A stretch of DNA of 7,815 bases from Chroococcidiopsidaceae cyanobacterium CP_BM_RX_35 (GTDB taxonomy: Bacteria; Cyanobacteriota; Cyanobacteriia; Cyanobacteriales; Chroococcidiopsidaceae): NCBI GenBank assembly GCA_019242465.1, contig JAFAVL010000317.1:1-7815 (forward strand), read 5' to 3'. Positions 6,277-7,815 of this stretch are shown piece after piece. Position numbers and translations under genes: made by a program. Below the pieces are notes generated by a model. That model was not told where the DNA came from, searched no databases, and saw nothing but the letters and a program-made list of their open reading frames with translations. Position 1 is the first letter of the stretch, and each line of letters starts with the position of its first letter.

Positions 6277-7200
6277 TCAGTCATTTTGAGCGTGTTCAAA
6301 TTCGTATACATAGAAAAGCCGCCCGAACTTCTTCAGCAGGTGTCCTAGCAGGGCGAATAACAAGGCACTGCTAATCGCCCACCAAAACTCAGTAGGAGGA
6401 AAAGCGGTCAAAAGGGACGTACCTCCGGTTGTTACCACCGCCTGCATTGCCACAGTCCGAGAGTCTACAATTACACCCAGGCACAAACAGGCAATAGCAG
6501 CTACATTAACCAACGCTCTCAGGCGGTTGAGATTTTTCAGCGCATCCTGGCAGACTCTACAGTGTTGAGTATGGGTTGTCCACACATCAAATAATTTCTG
6601 CTTGTCCCGTTCTGCTGGCGGAAGAGCTGAGCTACATTCTGAAGCCCAAGGGACACCACCTCCAGCCCTCTTCTCCAACCAGTAGCGAAATGCAATCACC
6701 ATTTTGTCTTGAGGATTGGGCGTATAAACTGCATCCAGCCATCTACCCTTTCCCCGTCTAGCTACAATCTTCTCTTGGTGATGCAAGAATACTGCATCTT
6801 GATGTAAGAATAAAGAGGCTAGCACATGGCCTAGCCAAGTTGGCATCGGCAGGGCAAAAAATCCTAACCCTTCTGGTTTCTTACCCACTTCATTCTTCAC
6901 TAACACCTGACAACCAATATGACGACACCATCCAGGACGGGTGGGGCTGGCATATAGAGCTAAGATCAGCTTCCCACCATCCTTATAGGTTGAGACAACT
7001 CTCATGTGGCAGGGCGGCTGAAAGTCATGAATTGTCTGTTCGAGCTTTGGAGCCACTGGTACGATTTCAAAGGAGAATCCTTCCTGAGTAGACATTTCTC
7101 GGACTTGAAGCATATCGTAGTACTTGGCATCTTTGTACCGACTTCCCATAATTCCATGATGAGAAACGGGTACGTGGGCAGGATCTGCCACATTTTCCAT
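6277..7200 (-). CDS. C-terminal half of PaO-like oxygenase: mononuclear-iron domain and membrane anchor
   Basis: This 307-residue frame begins at an internal ATG and lacks its own ribosome binding site. ENVADPAHVPVSHH at 2-15 gives the non-heme iron site of the family, with Asp6 or Asn3 and the likely ligands His9 and His14. A C-R-V-C motif at 214-217 (THTQHCRVCQDAL) matches the C-terminal C-x2-C seen in PAO, TIC55, PTC52 and related proteins, where it is linked to redox control. Two hydrophobic segments at about 227-246 and 271-290 would anchor it in the thylakoid or plasma membrane. Known members act on chlorophyll breakdown products or precursors (pheophorbide a, protochlorophyllide a); the substrate of this one is unknown. 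Cut off from its Rieske domain, it should be inactive unless the frameshift is an artefact. After its stop, 212 bases separate it from the glycan cluster. Confidence 0.85.
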   Translation of the reverse strand: MENVADPAHVPVSHHGIMGSRYKDAKYYDMLQVREMSTQEGFSFEIVPVAPKLEQTIHDFQPPCHMRVVSTYKDGGKLILALYASPTRPGWCRHIGCQVLVKNEVGKKPEGLGFFALPMPTWLGHVLASLFLHQDAVFLHHQEKIVARRGKGRWLDAVYTPNPQDKMVIAFRYWLEKRAGGGVPWASECSSALPPAERDKQKLFDVWTTHTQHCRVCQDALKNLNRLRALVNVAAIACLCLGVIVDSRTVAMQAVVTTGGTSLLTAFPPTEFWWAISSALLFALLGHLLKKFGRLFYVYEFEHAQND

Positions 7201-7225
7201 GAAAAAGTCCCATCCATATGGCAGG

Positions 7226-7771
7226 TCACGTATACTCCAAAATAGTTTCTACTACCCTGTCCGAGTTGCTCTCAAGCTCTGGCATGATTCGTGGTGTTGT
7301 TAATTGGCTTTCAAGCTCGGCTTGGGAACCTGGCTCTGACCATACCCACAATAGACCTTGACGCTCCTGTGTTGGATAGGCAACAGCACATGACTTGCGG
7401 TTTGAGCAGTGCCTTGTCTCAGTTTGCTCATCTTGAGACTGCGGAATACTAACGCAGTTACCCTCAAAGTCAAACCGCCAGCCGTGGTAAGCGCACAAAA
7501 GCGTGCCATCAGACTCAACACGTCCTTCAGAAAGAGGTGCTAGTCGATGGGGACAAAAATCTTCAAAGCAACGCCATTTACCAACGCCATCTCGCCACAA
7601 AACAAGATCCTTCCCCAATAACTGCATTGCCTGCGGGCGAGACGGATCTAGGAAATCTACAACCGCGACTGGATACCACTGCTTCGTCCATTGAAATACT
7701 CCTGTCTCTGCCTCTGTAAATTGTTGGATAACATCGCGTACTTTCCCTTGTCTATCAGTTTCAGCAGTCAC
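7226..7771 (-). CDS. N-terminal half of PaO-like oxygenase: Rieske [2Fe-2S] domain
   Basis: This 181-residue frame holds a complete Rieske domain. The cluster ligands are Cys73, His75, Cys93 and His96 in the pattern C-x-H-x17-C-x2-H (CPHR and CAYHGW). The lead-in WYPVAVVDFL at 32-41 and VLWRDG at 57-62 is typical of ring-hydroxylating and chlorophyll-related oxygenases, where this domain passes electrons from ferredoxin to the mononuclear iron. The GTG start at 7771 has AAGGAG five bases upstream, a strong choice. The last few residues before the stop may already be out of frame, because the true continuation lies in the next frame at about 7248. Alone it would be an electron-carrying stub without an active site. 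No promoter can be judged, since only 44 bases of upstream sequence remain in the window. Confidence 0.85.
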   Translation of the reverse strand: MTAETDRQGKVRDVIQQFTEAETGVFQWTKQWYPVAVVDFLDPSRPQAMQLLGKDLVLWRDGVGKWRCFEDFCPHRLAPLSEGRVESDGTLLCAYHGWRFDFEGNCVSIPQSQDEQTETRHCSNRKSCAVAYPTQERQGLLWVWSEPGSQAELESQLTTPRIMPELESNSDRVVETILEYT

Positions 7772-7776
7772 GGTTA

Positions 7777-7782
7777 CTCCTT
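7777..7782 (-). promoter_or_regulatory. Ribosome binding site of the Rieske oxygenase gene
   Basis: AAGGAG on the minus strand, five bases before the GTG at 7771; it supports the GTG as the start. Confidence 0.75.
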
Positions 7783-7815
7783 TTGCTCACTCAACCCGAT
7801 GTTCGGCAATTACTA

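Larger units (their letters stand above)
6277..7771 (-). pseudogene. Rieske oxygenase of PaO/ACD1 type, interrupted by one frameshift
   Basis: Two adjacent open frames together make one protein of about 490 residues with the usual order Rieske domain, mononuclear-iron domain, C-x2-C motif, C-terminal membrane segments. The first frame stops at a TGA at 7228-7226. The second is open from 7248 onward and encodes RDLPYGWDFF directly before its first ATG at 7200, a stretch that belongs to the same family domain. The break is therefore a net +1 (or -2) change within 7226-7248. Reading the four-base T run (A4 on the plus strand at 7239-7242) as three T joins the frames as ETIWSIRDLPYG. There is no other damage: no further stops and all metal ligands present. 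It is either a very young pseudogene or an error in the assembly. Confidence 0.8.

Noticed and set aside
7226..7248. Programmed ribosomal frameshift in the oxygenase
   Set aside because: No slippery heptamer followed by a clear stem-loop is seen, and no such control is known to me for this family; a mutation or sequencing error is simpler.

Overview
The window most likely comes from a cyanobacterium. It has four copies of the palindromic octamer GCGATCGC (HIP1) in 7.8 kb, an oxygenase of the pheophorbide a oxygenase type, C-rich short tandem repeats, and no sign of tRNA, rRNA, CRISPR or an intact insertion sequence. No species name can be given from the sequence alone. All supported genes lie on the minus strand, so they are read from the right end to the left.

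Right end (7771-6277): a Rieske-type oxygenase of the PaO/ACD1-like group. It is split by a frameshift near 7226-7248 into a Rieske half (7771-7226) and a catalytic plus membrane-anchor half (7200-6277). Every key motif is still present, so this is either a very recent pseudogene or a sequencing error.

Centre (6064-2437): a tight three-gene cluster that looks like one operon. First comes a GT4-like glycosyltransferase. Four bases later starts a 632-residue protein that joins a complete GT4 glycosyltransferase to a complete GmhA-like sedoheptulose-7-phosphate isomerase (SIS fold) with all four metal ligands. After 21 bases follows a classical short-chain dehydrogenase with an intact catalytic tetrad. 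The inferred job is making or attaching a heptose-containing surface or secreted glycan. The fused protein is the most interesting object here: its domain joint lies in a C-rich low-complexity tract with a run of seven C (coding strand), and its C-terminal tail is coded by a G-rich tract of the opposite orientation.

Stretch 2436-2017: about 420 bases with no gene I can support. It holds a small hairpin, a short imperfect direct repeat and a possible -10 hexamer for the next gene.

Left end (1992-1): a DUF1838 protein with a strong ribosome binding site, followed after 17 bases or by a 1-base overlap by a major-facilitator transporter resembling the BT1/folate-biopterin group, which runs off the left edge of the window. 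The two are probably co-translated.
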